From: Lumbricus terrestris
Taxonomy: Eukaryota; Annelida; Clitellata; Crassiclitellata; Lumbricidae
DNA length: 64,000 bases
Direction: 5' to 3'
Assembly: GCA_949752735.1 (NCBI GenBank)
Contig: OX457037.1
Span: 13,682,432-13,746,431 of the forward strand
Positions 39,401 to 46,121 of this stretch are shown here, in pieces. The notes beneath the pieces were generated by a model. That model did no database searches. It had not been told where the DNA came from and was given only the letters and a program-made list of their open reading frames with translations. Position 1 is the stretch's first letter; each line of letters opens with the position of its first letter. Made by a program: the position numbers and the translations under genes.

Positions 39401-42400
39401 GCTTTTAAGTTGCAGTTATTAGTCCACAGATTCTGCATGTGAAGGTTGTCATTGTTGCTCCACTATGCTGAATTTTGATGACTAGGTGCTTTCATGCATG
39501 TATACAATACATACAATGAAAACATTGCATGCATGTATACATTGTATACATCTCACCTGTCTCAGATTGCTTAGCCTTCATGTCCTGTTGTATGTCTCAA
39601 GTTTCTTATATGTTTTAGATTGAATGGTCAGATGAAATTCTTCTGAGTCTCTTGTTCTTCTATGTCTATTAGCAGACGAATCAGAATTTCAGTTTATATG
39701 TCACTAATCACTATATACTGATACAGCAATTGATATAGCGCTCCTTCAAGGTTGGATACTCAGGAGCACTCCCAGTCCGATCCTGGTTGAATAGGACATT
39801 CTTACGAACAGTGAGAAATGTGACTGAGAAACCATTAGGCATATGACAAAGAGTAGTAGGAAGGCCGTTCCAGGTTGCAGGGCCAACCACGGTGAAGACT
39901 ATTTTATTACAATCCGCGAGCAGGGAACAATATACGATTGTTTTCTGGTTGTTAAGTTTGATTTGAATAATTTTAGCTAGTTATTTTTTCACGTACAGTT
40001 TGTGAGTCATCTTCTTCTGTAGGTTTGGGTTGCAGCGTTTGCTGTGAGCGGTTACTCGTCGACGTACACTCGCGCTGGCCAGAAGCCGTTCAACCCTCTG
40101 CTGGGGGAAACGTACGAGTGCATTCGAGAGGACAAGGGGTGGAAGTTTCTGGCGGAGCAGGTGGGTATTTATTGTCATTGAACATTTATATAGCACCGCT
40201 TCAAGAGTGCAACCAATCTGTGGGTGCTTTAACAGAATGCAAGTCATGTCTCCAACTTCATTGCAGGTGCTCTCATCTGTTGTGCTCTGTTTTGGTGACG
40301 GTATGAATGGGATTTGGTTCTGCATGTCATCTTCATCACTTGCGTGTGTGCGTGCCAATGGTGACTCTTCCAGCTAACTGTGCATTGTTTGCTAACTGAT
40401 GTAATATATTTGGTCGTAATGACACTTAACATCAAGTAGGACAGCGTAGAGAGCGCTTCTGAGTAGAATTCTTGAAGAAGCGCTATATAATTGTTCGGAA
40501 TCAATCAATCATTCATCTTGAGCTCATACCAGTGCATTCTCCTGTGTTGACCATTCTTGTGGCCACACACAAGACTGATGGATTGTTAACAGAAGTCAGT
40601 GTTTGAGTTGTGAGTTTGATTGAGCAGAGAAGAACATTCCCTGTCCCTTAAGCAAGTCCTGAGGACACCATGGCTATGAAATGTTGGTGACTTCATTTTC
40701 TTAGCCTCAGCATATGAGGAAGGCGGGTGTCCATTCCTCTCCCTCGCCATCTCATCTTCCAACCAACAATGTACTCATAATGTAACTCATTGCAGCTGTG
40801 TTGGCTATGGGGGGTGCGGCTGGTGGAGTAGAAATCTTGGATGATTTGCCCTGGTGGGTGGGTGGGTGGGGGGATTTGAACCAGGCCTCTCCGTTAACAG
40901 TGCAGCGCACTAACCACTACACCATCAAGACCACACTGCTTGAAGAGGTGTTAGCTGTTCAACAAATGGGGTTCTACATGTGTTCTAGGTGTTCAATTAT
41001 ACTGTGCTGAATTGCACGGAGTTGATACTGAATTGCACAGAACTGTGCTGTCTTGCATCTAATTTGTATTTTATTTTTCTGTGTGGCATTGTATTGTATA
41101 GTATTGTATTGTTTAGTATTGTATTGTATAGAATTGTATTGTATGGTATTGTATTGTATCTTCAGGTGAGTCATCATCCCCCAGTGTCTACCTGCCATTG
41201 TGAATCAAACAACTTTGTCTTCTGGCAAGGTAAGTTAGCCTTAATAAGTCATTCTTGCACACCATTTTATTAATTTTTTACACATTTATTATTTTCTTTG
41301 TTCTGCTATTTATTTATCTTTTGCCCCAAAGAATCGTACAAAGGATAATTGCTGAGCAATTGAAAAGAACAAATACAAAATGAGAAACTGATCACTGGTA
41401 AAGGTAGTGCATGGTGGTGATTGGCAAGAAAACATGAAGGGAAGCATCTTCCTTGACAGTACTTAGTGCGCCTAACTAGAACTGCAGCACTTGCAGTGCT
41501 TAATATTAACTTTATTTTAGCTTTTTCTATGATTTTGTGGTACAATGTCATGCTGTATCAGAGGAAGGTGTGTCCCGAAAGCCTGACGATTTCAAGCTGT
41601 ATTTCAGAAGAATTTTCCCCAGTCATTAGAAGCTATTGTCCCTCCACATGAGTTGCATTGTGAACATTTAGAATAAATAGCATAAAGTAAAGGACTATAA
41701 TGTAGCATTGATTGAAATCATCTACTCCAATCTATGGTCCTGTTTATTAAATGACTTTATTCTACATCTACTTCTGGTTGGTGTTGAACTCTAAGCCAAT
41801 GAGCATTTCTTATTAATAAATAAATTAATTAATTAATTAATTAAAACCTTGTGATGTTGATTTAACTTTCAGACATGCAGGTGAAGACAAAATTCTGGGG
41901 AAAGTCGATGGAAGTTGAACCGATCGGAGTCATTAACGTGATGCTCACCAGGTTAGAAAACAATCCAAATGAATTTCGTAATTATTGTAAGAAATTACTT
42001 CTATAGAGTTGTTATTAATATATTGCATGACGGACATTTCAAGAGAAAGAAGGGGTTAACCCAAGAGGTAAGAAATTTTTGGTACCTTCATTTCAATCGC
42101 CGCTTCCTCATTGTTTTATCTTCCCACTGACGGTGTGCTCATTATGACCAGAATCAAGTGGAGCAGACATCTTGAAACAAATGTTTGCCCTAACAGAGAA
42201 TTGCGCAACGAACTTCTTGCTTGACACATAGTTACCAGTAGATATAATACAGATTCATGGACCCAGAAAGGTTGGCTTTGGTTGGTGGGCAAGGTGACAG
42301 AAATGAGTAGAATAGAATAATTATAATCACAAGTTAATACAGGAAGAGTTTAACTGCTTGACAAGGCCCATCACGTTCTAATCATTTTACCAGCACCATC

Positions 42401-45400
42401 TGCTGAATAGAAGGTGGAGTCAACCTTCGGGAGGGTAGTGGGAATTGATTATGCGCCGTGCACTCTTTGTGCCAGAGTGTTACCATTACCCTAAACCATT
42501 GTGAGGGGTTTATGGTAATGTGAAAATCTAGTAATTAATTGTCAACACTGTAGCTTTATCTGGATTTTCATGACCCTTCTCATAACGCATAATTTTTTAA
42601 AGTGTGTTTCATTTATGAATGTAATTTCGATGATCTGTAGGCACGAGGAGCGTTATTCGTGGAACAAAGCGACGTCTTGCGTGCACAATATTCTCGGAGG
42701 CCAGCGCTGGGTGGAGCATTACGGAGAGGTCATCATTACGAACCACACAAAGGACATCGTCTGCAAGCTGACCCTTGCCAAGGTAACTGTTGCCATGGTG
42801 ACCTTTTATGTCTTGAACAACAGCCGAAGTAACGATTGCCATGGTCGCTTGAATTGTTTACATAAATCGGCTATTTTACATTATGGCTGTGACTTATGCC
42901 AGAGTAACTGTTGCCATGGTTATATGAATAGCATGTGATGTGAGAAGTGCTCTTTAAATTTTTAAATACAATACGATATGATACAATATGAATTGTTTAC
43001 ATAAGCTGCTGTTGTGCATTATACTGGTAACTCTTCCCAATTAACTGTTGCTATGGTAATTTCAATTGTAGTATGTTTATATACTATGTATCATATTACA
43101 AATTGTTTGGTGTTTTGATTTGTTATATGTGCCAGTTTGTGTGTCATGTGACTGAGTTTCACCATGGTAACTGTTGCCATGGCAATTAAGGATCCATGTA
43201 GATCCAACTGTATGACGCTGGTTGTGGTGATGTTGTTTTTTCAGAGCAGCTACTGGTCGACGAATCGACATGAGGTGTACGGTTCAGTGCTCAACAAGGA
43301 TGGAAAAGTCGTTCATCATCTGTTCGGCAAATGGAACGAAGGAATCTACTTTGGTGACGTCCAGTCAGCCAAGTGCATCTGGCGACCAGGTGAGTGTGTG
43401 CGTTAGTGTGTGCATTAGTGTGTGTTTGTGTGGCTGTGTGTGTTTGTGTGTGTGTTTGTGTGGCTGTGTGTGTGTGTGTCATCGAAATATCTAGCCCATG
43501 TAATAGTCCAGCCTCTTTCAGCCTTCTACCATCGTCGACTTCACTCTTCAAACAGATTTTTTTCTTCTAGTCCACTAGAATGAGGGCTGTACTCAAGGGT
43601 ATACGCAGGTACACGGCGTATACTCGCTTCAGGGAAAAAATGACAGCATATACTTACCTCAAAAAACGAGGGTATATGCGGGTATACAGCGTATACCCAC
43701 CTCAGTGAGACCAAGTGGGCATACGCAGGCAAAAATCGTGAATTACGAAGGCAAAAAAATCATGAAAGTAGAGCGTTTTATGCTGTTTTTAATGGTGTTC
43801 TGGGCGAAAAATCACGAAGATTAAAAAAAGTCATCAGAATTTTTTGAGTACAGCACTGACTAGAACAGCTATGGCTCAGTCCCGATCGTTTACCTCAATT
43901 GGTCCCTGTCCTTGGAATACGCTGTTTCCATCTACTCGATCTCAATTTCTAGCCTCATTTTCTTCTATCAAAACATATTTCTTCTCTTGTGGCATTACAC
44001 AATGTCCAAATATTCAGGTAATTAGCTGAATGGTTCACCTTATTAGAAGCGCTTTTAATTGTTTAGGTAAAATACAATAAACCATGGGTAAAGCGCCTGT
44101 ACATGTCTGACGTCGTTCTTGCAATGTTGCCTCTGTGTGTGCTGCTTGTATTTATTTGTTTATGTATTCTGAGTGTGTATTTTATGTATATGCGTGGCTT
44201 GCATGTGTGTGTTTTTGTGTGTGTTTGTGTATATGTCTGCAATCAGTTTGTCTTTCGTATGCTATTCAGGTGCTATGCCTCCGGACTCTGGCATCTATTA
44301 CGGATTCACTCGGTTTGCCATGGAACTAAATGAAATCGACTCGGAACAGGTTCAGCTCTATCCACCAACAGACACTCGATTCAGACCGGATCAAAGGTGA
44401 AGCAAACCCCAGATAAAGTTCTTATCTAATCTGATTTAGATGAGTAGTGATGATAGTAGCAGTAGTTAGCAATTCCAGTGATAAACTATTAATAATTTAA
44501 ATAAATGTAGTAATTATGTGTTCATAGTTGATCATTTTGATAAACATATTGATTACATATTGATTGATTGATTGGTTGATTGATTGATTGATTGGCTGAC
44601 GGACGGACGGACTGACTGACTGACTGACTGACTGACTGACTGACTGACTGACTGACTGACTGACTGACTGACTGACTGACTGACTGACTGACTGACTGAC
44701 TGACTGACTGACTGACTGACTGACTGACTGACTGACTGACTGACTGACTGACTGACTGACTGACTGACTGACTGACTGACTGACTGACTGACTGACTGAC
44801 TGACTGACTGATCATAGTTTTATAATTTACTTCCTTCCACTGAACATGAAACGGCATTGTTGATTAATGATTATAAAGAGATGACATTGTTGCAGGTTAC
44901 TGGAGGAGGGGAAGCTGAACGATGCGGAGAGTGAGAAGCAGAGACTGGAACAGTTTCAGCGGGAGATGAGGAAGGGAAGGGAAGAGGAAAACGTCGTCTA
45001 CGCACCCAAGTGGTTCACGTAGGTTTCATCTCTAAAATGCATTTTGTGTTCTTTTGGCTGGCTGACATTTATTTATTCAAGTATTTATGTATAGCACCTC
45101 TTCAAAGAAACTACTCAGAGGTGCTCCCGACTCTAGCACGGCAACAAAGAACAGTTTTCAAGTGCTCATAGAATGTGTCAGAGAGTGATCTAAGGAACAG
45201 GCGCATCTCAAGAGGAAGGCAATTCCATACCACTGGGCCAACCCACAGAAAAGCATGGCTTTGCATGTTGGAGGTATGAGCAAATGGGATGAGAGCACTC
45301 CTCTCATGTATGAACCATGTTAGCATCTTATGCAGAATCCTTGAAATACATGTAAAAGGTTTTGTTGATGCTTTTAGTGTTGTAAAGCCAGCACTGATGG

Positions 45401-46121
45401 ATATTAGCTAATTAATTATTGCCTGAATATTTAGAATATGTAAGTGCACGTTATAGAGTCACTTTTCATGATCAACTCACCAGAGGTGTTCCAACTTGGC
45501 AATGCAAGACCATGATGGAATAGAATGGCGTGCTGCAGCAGACAAGAAAAGGCATAGAAAGCAGAAGTTCATGTTATTACTTGTCCCAATCCCCCGGTAA
45601 GAATAATACGTAATTTTCTTTACTGTATGATGAAACGATACTCACCGGACTTTTATACTTCAGCGTTGGATCTTGAATTCAATGCATTTTTATACGAACA
45701 ACCAATGCGTTTGACCTCACATGTGGTTATATATACATATTGACAAAACTTAGGAATTCTTACCGTTTAGCGAAGCTGCAGTGTTTTGAATGTATTTGCG
45801 TTGACTAGCATTATATAAATGCCTGTTAAGGTCACTACTTACCAGAACAACTGGTGTTATTATATAGTGTGATAGCAAAAAAGTTCTTCCATGAGTTAGG
45901 ACTTCAAACAGCCAGTTGAAATCTGGACTTTATCAAGTTTATGGTTGTATTTTAAATATTAAGATATTAAGTTTGCATATGATATTTCATCTTAAGTGTT
46001 TGGATGATTCTGCAGAAAATCTGAGTTGGGCAAGAAAGAGACTTACAAGTTCAACAACCAGTACTGGGAAGTTCGAAAGCAACCTGGCTTCGCAAAACTG
46101 GACCTCCCGAAACTATGGTGA
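12354..46121 (+). CDS. Oxysterol-binding protein-related protein, ORP3/6/7 subfamily (22 coding exons)
   Basis: This is a cytosolic lipid-transfer protein acting at ER/plasma-membrane contact sites. I assembled 22 exons, all with AG...GT borders and consistent phases, giving 2,697 nt (898 residues plus stop). Human ORP3 is of similar length, about 887. Order in the protein: acidic/Ser-rich N-terminus (1-45); [12 protein letters not shown] lead-in; PH domain (about 65-165, with [20 protein letters not shown] and [12 protein letters not shown]); helical linker (about 220-450); FFAT motif EFYDAAE (469-475), which in this family binds VAP on the ER; acidic stretch; ORD (about 520-890) with [21 protein letters not shown] (636-643) and FGKW; C-terminus ending in Trp, as in ORP3. 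No frameshift or stop interrupts it, so it looks functional. The first exon with the true start was not identified; M46 (MALDEWEI) is an internal alternative. Which of ORP3, 6 or 7 it is closest to cannot be decided here. Confidence 0.96.
12603..12830. repeat. Tandem duplication starting at the exon A splice donor
   Basis: The sequence from GGTTCGTTAGATAATATATA through GCTCCCGATTG is repeated about 120 bp downstream as GATTCGTTAGATAATATATA through GCTCCCGACTG. The second copy has AT where the first has the donor GT. It includes the tail part of the neighbouring SINE. Confidence 0.85.
12655..12977 (-). mobile_element. tRNA-derived SINE, second copy
   Basis: The minus strand starts with a tRNA-like head (TGGTGTGGTGGAT, then GGTTCGAAT), followed by the TTGGGCAAGTCCTT core and the tail GGGAGCACTTCTGAGTAG. 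The core and head align with the copy at 5,205-5,400. The tail is present twice because of the tandem duplication. Confidence 0.8.
13640..13900. repeat. (TGTC)n-rich tracts
   Basis: TCTG/TGTC tetranucleotide runs at about 13,655-13,750 and 13,840-13,900, within ORP intron 1. Confidence 0.8.
15000..15312. repeat. Degenerate (AATC/CAGT)n tetranucleotide repeat
   Basis: TCAATCAATCAGTAAATC-type array with an uninterrupted GTGA block at 15,110-15,128. Confidence 0.85.
15798..15984. repeat. (GAT)n trinucleotide array
   Basis: GATGAT on both sides of a GGT-rich centre (15,839-15,890). It yields polyMet, polyHis and polySer frames on different strands; none is a gene. Confidence 0.97.
16480..16565 (-). 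mobile_element. L2-like LINE 3' fragment
   Basis: The plus strand reads TATAGCGCCTCTTCAAGG then ACTACTCAGAGGCGCTCCC, the reverse of the LINE tail. The upstream part retains only a few RT-derived codons. Confidence 0.7.
17285..17645 (+). mobile_element. L2-like LINE 3' fragment
   Basis: The plus-strand frame ends [17 protein letters not shown], the usual end of the RT ORF in L2/CR1 elements. It is followed by CTTGAAGGCACGCTATATAA and an AATAAATAAATA tail. Confidence 0.8.
18615..21291 (+). mobile_element. DNA transposon remnant, novel DDE family, copy 1
   Basis: The proposed element spans 18,623-21,283 (2,661 bp). The left end (TAGAGTGTTTC, A-run, ATTATTTTTGAAAACTC, then GGCTAGATGC and GATGCCATTTGGT) matches the reverse complement of the right end (A-run, ATTATTTTTCATTTC, then GGCTAGACCC and GGTGCCATTTAGG). 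The flanks are CTATATAT on both sides (18,615-18,622 and 21,284-21,291). That is compatible with an 8-bp duplication, but the TA-rich context weakens it. The interior is a decayed transposase gene in the same orientation. Confidence 0.78.
19018..20866 (+). pseudogene. Broken DDE/RNase H-like transposase, copy 1
   Basis: Many stops and frameshifts, but blocks read in order. There is a basic coiled segment ([14 protein letters not shown] onward, 19,018-19,238). [19 protein letters not shown] carries a likely first catalytic Asp at 19,590. [10 protein letters not shown] carries a likely second Asp at 19,798. [11 protein letters not shown] follows at 19,882, then [11 protein letters not shown] near 20,252, [15 protein letters not shown] at 20,524, and [15 protein letters not shown] at 20,822. 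I recall an uncharacterised, often multi-copy predicted protein family in cnidarians and other invertebrates with this block order. C-x-x-H and R-W motifs recall hAT-like transposases. The N-terminal region seen in copy 2 is missing here. Confidence 0.75.
21426..21479 (+). CDS. ORP exon B: PH domain
   Basis: Acceptor CTTATTAG, donor GAT|GTGAGT; 18 codons ([18 protein letters not shown]), phase 0 to 0. Its acceptor lies 142 bp from the end of transposon copy 1. Confidence 0.95.
21815..22045 (+). mobile_element. LINE RT C-terminal fragment
   Basis: The translation resembles the family stretch [12 protein letters not shown], which also occurs at 30,612 and 43,844. It ends in CACTGGGAGCGCTTCTGAAT plus a degenerate tail. 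Confidence 0.75.
22060..22180. repeat. (CATA)n-type degenerate repeat
   Basis: CATACATGCATACATA tetranucleotide tract. Confidence 0.8.
22281..22600. repeat. 20-bp minisatellite with higher-order structure
   Basis: Sixteen in-register copies of CATCTCCTCTGCTCTCAGCT. A C-to-A variant (CATCTCATCT) occurs at units 5, 8, 11 and 13, so units 3-11 form a 60-bp higher-order period. There are no spacers, so it is not a CRISPR array. Confidence 0.98.
23223..24353. mobile_element. Non-autonomous hAT-type element with 8-bp TSD
   Basis: The element spans 23,231-24,345 (1,115 bp). The left end is CAGAGGCGCCGCCAGG; the right end, reversed, is CAGGGGCGCTGTTAGG. The flanks are an exact 8-bp duplication, TAGCAGGA. 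Near the left end are about eight spaced copies of CCAGCTTCTATTTC at 40-60 bp intervals (23,365-23,625), typical of clustered subterminal transposase-binding repeats. No transposase. Confidence 0.9.
24600..24965 (-). mobile_element. LINE 3'-end fragment, family 2
   Basis: GTGAATCTGAGGTGTGGATAG, GGTTGAAAGCCAAGGAG and GGCATGGAATGCACGCGAGC match in order the minus-strand LINE end at 53,735-53,945. Preceded by an ATT/AAT-type tail. Confidence 0.8.
25395..25680 (+). mobile_element. L2-like LINE 3' fragment
   Basis: Plus-strand traces of WNGLLLEIR and FKGAIKSF, then GGGAGCACCTCTGAGTGG, GAGGCGCTATATAA and a GAATGA simple-repeat tail. Confidence 0.75.
25842..25955 (+). CDS. ORP exon C: PH domain core
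   Basis: Acceptor GGTGTAG, donor AAG|GTCAGC; 38 codons containing [15 protein letters not shown] and DDLIYHLK, as in ORP3 PH domains. Phase 0 to 0. Confidence 0.96.
26150..26709. repeat. Degenerate (GATT)n repeat ending at an exon
   Basis: About 560 bp of GATT/GACT words (TGATTGATTGACTGA). It ends in the acceptor TTGATTAG of ORP exon D, so this acceptor lacks a normal pyrimidine tract. Confidence 0.9.
26710..26902 (+). CDS. ORP exon D: end of PH domain, Ser-rich linker
   Basis: Donor ATCG|GTAGGC. Begins [20 protein letters not shown] (C-terminal PH helix), then a Ser/Pro-rich linker. 193 nt, ends in phase 1. Confidence 0.94.
27380..27700 (-). mobile_element. LINE fragment, family 3
   Basis: Shares ordered blocks with 52,600-52,930 (TTAGTCCTTC, GCACAT, GTCCCATCCATCTCAATCTT, GATGTTTTCCAT). 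The minus strand gives RT-end-like peptide around MGHVSCMDD. Strongly decayed. Confidence 0.65.
28014..28139 (+). CDS. ORP exon E: linker
   Basis: Acceptor TTTTCCCAG, donor AAGG|GTGAGT; 126 nt, phase 1 to 1. Encodes a Gly/Met-rich start and [18 protein letters not shown], which matches the K-x-x-x-W-L-x-D/S-S segment of ORP3-type linkers. Needed to keep phase between exons D and F. Confidence 0.88.
28165..28560. repeat. TCTG/pyrimidine-rich tract
   Basis: TCTGTCTCTGTCT-type sequence in the intron. The Leu/Ser/Cys-rich frames are artefacts. Confidence 0.7.
29052..29149 (+). CDS. ORP exon F: linker helix
   Basis: Acceptor CAATTTAG, donor GAG|GTAATT; 98 nt, phase 1 to 0. Encodes [20 protein letters not shown], the counterpart of the CQ...LLELNHLLQSLE helix in ORP3. 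Confidence 0.88.
29220..30040. other. ORP intron, no repeat recognised
   Basis: Single-copy-like intron sequence. One perfect RFX X-box-like site, GTTACCATGGAAAC, at 29,760-29,773. Confidence 0.4.
30069..30152 (+). CDS. ORP exon G: basic linker
   Basis: 28 codons ([20 protein letters not shown] then RKSKDRLS), phase 0 to 0. The acceptor could be either of two AGs 3 nt apart (start 30,069 or 30,072). The donor TCG|GTCTGT is weak, so borders are less certain than elsewhere. Confidence 0.72.
30545..30900 (-). mobile_element. L2-like LINE RT C-terminal fragment
   Basis: The minus strand encodes [20 protein letters not shown] and [15 protein letters not shown], the RT C-terminus, then AGCTCCTCTGAGCG and an ATACAATACAATA tail. 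Confidence 0.85.
30973..31135 (+). CDS. ORP exon H: linker
   Basis: Acceptor CTTCGTAG, donor GAAG|GTAGTG; 163 nt, phase 0 to 1. Encodes the S-S/T-N-P-N-L motif region ([13 protein letters not shown]), as in ORP3 (HSSNPNLSTLD), and [15 protein letters not shown]. Confidence 0.95.
31440..31860. repeat. Decayed LINE/SINE fragments
   Basis: A minus-strand L2-type tail lies at about 31,465-31,520 (AGTGCCCCTTCTAG, CTACTC, GCTCCCAGCC). A tRNA-like SINE head, reversed, is visible at about 31,785-31,855. ATTGT pentamers at 31,700. Confidence 0.55.
32030..32175 (+). mobile_element. LINE 3' tail, family 4
   Basis: GGCGCCCTTGTAACAGC, GTTACGGTGCCATA, AATTGTCATTATTATT matches the tail at 56,975-57,035. 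Preceded by RT-like coding traces. Confidence 0.7.
32217..32356 (+). CDS. ORP exon I: linker coiled coil
   Basis: Acceptor TTTCTAG, donor GAG|GTAGTC; 140 nt, phase 1 to 0. Encodes [20 protein letters not shown] and [12 protein letters not shown], a helical segment conserved in ORP3/6/7. Confidence 0.95.
32606..32743 (+). CDS. ORP exon J: linker
   Basis: Acceptor GCTGCAG, donor AAG|GTAAAT; 46 codons, phase 0 to 0. Encodes [20 protein letters not shown], the counterpart of the L-R-R-I-H-A-E-S segment of ORP3. Confidence 0.95.
32744..34956. other. ORP intron between exons J and K
   Basis: Mostly unique-looking. A hairpin lies at 34,296-34,345. A possible insertion starts CAGTAGTGGCGCCAG at 34,399, with TCTGTTGCC at 34,392 and again at 34,629. 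No exon recognised. Confidence 0.4.
34296..34345. repeat. Perfect 19-bp inverted repeat (hairpin)
   Basis: Arms TGGGAAATACTTGTACACA and its exact reverse complement around a 12-nt loop. Confidence 0.95.
34957..35052 (+). CDS. ORP exon K: FFAT motif
   Basis: Acceptor TCGATAG, donor GAA|GTAGGG; 32 codons, phase 0 to 0. Carries EFYDAAE (35,002-35,022), a canonical FFAT core (E-F-F/Y-D-A-x-E), at the position of EFFDAQE in human ORP3. Confidence 0.96.
35385..35590 (+). mobile_element. L2-like LINE 3' fragment
   Basis: AAR...ILRLFSLAK frame remnants, then GGGAGTGCTACTGAGTAG, CTTGAAGGGGCGCTATATAA and a GAATGAATA-like tail. Confidence 0.8.
36130..36335. repeat. Three tandem copies of a ~72-bp unit
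   Basis: Each copy contains GATCATTACATCTTGAAAGC (GTATCATT in the first) and ACGTATGCATAAGGCTACAA. The third copy is the most diverged. Confidence 0.9.
37075..37175 (+). mobile_element. LINE tail fragment
   Basis: CACTGGGAGCACTTATAATT, then GAGGGAAGCGCTTTATAAAT, a decayed L2-like 3' tail. Confidence 0.6.
37359..37425 (+). CDS. ORP exon L: acidic segment
   Basis: Acceptor GTTGCAG, donor GCAG|GTCAGT; 67 nt, phase 0 to 1. [20 protein letters not shown], the Asp/Glu-rich stretch between FFAT and ORD. Confidence 0.95.
37505..38500 (+). mobile_element. RTE-like retroelement remnant with internal repeats
   Basis: Starts CTAGCTGTACCCGGCCACGC, a block common at the start of RTE-type/SINE-like invertebrate elements. 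It carries a CCCT-rich simple repeat (37,548-37,800). It then has two to three diverged ~210-bp repeats with CCAAAAAAGCATATAAAA and ATGCAAATGGACGGACGCG. It ends like an RTE LINE: GAAAATTTTCAAAGGAATCG, TCCGAGAACCGATGTAACAA, T-rich TATATAGATGG tail. No RT frame remains. Confidence 0.65.
38711..38886 (+). CDS. ORP exon M: start of ORD
   Basis: Acceptor TTTCCAG, donor CAG|GTTGAT; 176 nt, phase 1 to 0. Encodes [20 protein letters not shown] then [10 protein letters not shown], the ORD lid and first strand ([20 protein letters not shown] in ORP3). Confidence 0.97.
39185..39259 (+). CDS. ORP exon N: ORD
   Basis: Acceptor AATGTAG, donor ATG|GTAGGA; 25 codons, [20 protein letters not shown] and PYERM. 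Phase 0 to 0. Confidence 0.97.
39715..39965 (-). mobile_element. L2-like LINE 3' fragment
   Basis: The plus strand reads ATATAGCGCTCCTTCAAGG, ACTCAGGAGCACTCCC, then decayed RT codons including the GGCCGTTCCAGGTTGCAGG region (WNGLP on the minus strand). Confidence 0.75.
40023..40160 (+). CDS. ORP exon O: ORD sterol/PI4P-binding core
   Basis: 46 codons, phase 0 to 0. Encodes [20 protein letters not shown] and ends LAEQ, the first half of the EQVSHHPP signature. Confidence 0.98.
40405..40530 (+). mobile_element. L2-like LINE tail
   Basis: GAGAGCGCTTCTGAGTAG, TTGAAGAAGCGCTATATAAT, then an AATCAATCAATC tail. Confidence 0.75.
40600..40935 (-). mobile_element. tRNA-derived SINE
   Basis: The minus strand begins GGTGTAGTGGTTAGTGCG (A-box) and GGTTCAAATCC (B-box), the best preserved tRNA head in the window. 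The rest holds the dispersed block GGTGACTTCATTTTCTTAGC. Confidence 0.7.
41085..41162. repeat. (ATTGT)n pentanucleotide repeat
   Basis: GTATTGTATTGTATAG-type array lying directly before the acceptor of ORP exon P. Confidence 0.9.
41166..41229 (+). CDS. ORP exon P: ORD signature
   Basis: Acceptor TCTTCAG, donor CAAG|GTAAGT; 64 nt, phase 0 to 1. Encodes [20 protein letters not shown]. The HH pair binds the PI4P phosphate in known ORDs. Confidence 0.98.
41873..41951 (+). CDS. ORP exon Q: ORD
   Basis: Acceptor CTTTCAG, donor CCAG|GTTAGA; 79 nt, phase 1 to 2. [20 protein letters not shown]. Confidence 0.97.
42641..42782 (+). CDS. ORP exon R: ORD
   Basis: 142 nt, phase 2 to 0. Encodes [20 protein letters not shown] and [14 protein letters not shown], matching the W-N-K-V-T-S-C-I-H-N-I region of ORP3. 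Confidence 0.98.
42783..43190 (+). promoter_or_regulatory. Cluster of X-box-like GTTGCCATGG palindromes
   Basis: GTAACTGTTGCCATGG or close variants occur at about 42,783, 42,825, 42,905, 43,035 and 43,162. The first includes the exon R donor and contains a full RFX consensus, GTTGCCATGGTGAC (42,789-42,802). Whether these bind RFX factors or are relics of an old tandem repeat is unknown. Confidence 0.35.
43245..43389 (+). CDS. ORP exon S: ORD
   Basis: Acceptor TTTTCAG, donor CCAG|GTGAGT; 145 nt, phase 0 to 1. Encodes [20 protein letters not shown] and [16 protein letters not shown]. Confidence 0.98.
43830..44100 (+). mobile_element. LINE RT C-terminal fragment
   Basis: [20 protein letters not shown] and IKTYFFSCG, as in the copies at 21,815 and 30,612, then AGAAGCGCTTTTAATTG and an AATACAATA tail. 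Confidence 0.85.
44270..44396 (+). CDS. ORP exon T: ORD
   Basis: Acceptor TATTCAG, donor AAAG|GTGAAG; 127 nt, phase 1 to 2. Encodes [15 protein letters not shown] and [14 protein letters not shown]. Confidence 0.98.
44560..44811. repeat. (GACT)n tetranucleotide repeat
   Basis: About 210 bp of nearly pure CTGA units after a GATT lead-in. The Ser/Gln/Val frame on the minus strand is an artefact. Confidence 0.98.
44896..45018 (+). CDS. ORP exon U: ORD C-terminal helix
   Basis: 123 nt, phase 2 to 2. [20 protein letters not shown] then YAPKWFT, as in ORP3 FLEEGNLEEAEIQKQRIEQL. Confidence 0.98.
45070..45345 (-). mobile_element. L2-like LINE RT C-terminal fragment
   Basis: The minus strand encodes [20 protein letters not shown] and HLKTVLC...VGSTSE*, the best preserved L2-type RT end here, with the tail TCTGAGTAG...GAAGAGGTGCTATA. 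Confidence 0.9.
46016..46121 (+). CDS. ORP exon V: C-terminus and stop
   Basis: Acceptor TTCTGCAG; 106 nt, phase 2 to stop TGA. Encodes [20 protein letters not shown] and LPKLW*, ending in W like ORP3. Confidence 0.97.

Noticed and set aside
40870..40935. tRNA gene on the minus strand
   Set aside because: A and B boxes are present but no cloverleaf with paired acceptor stem; it is a SINE head.
44522..44857. 111-codon Ser-Gln-Val repeat frame
   Set aside because: Pure GACT tetranucleotide repeat, no flanking coding signal.
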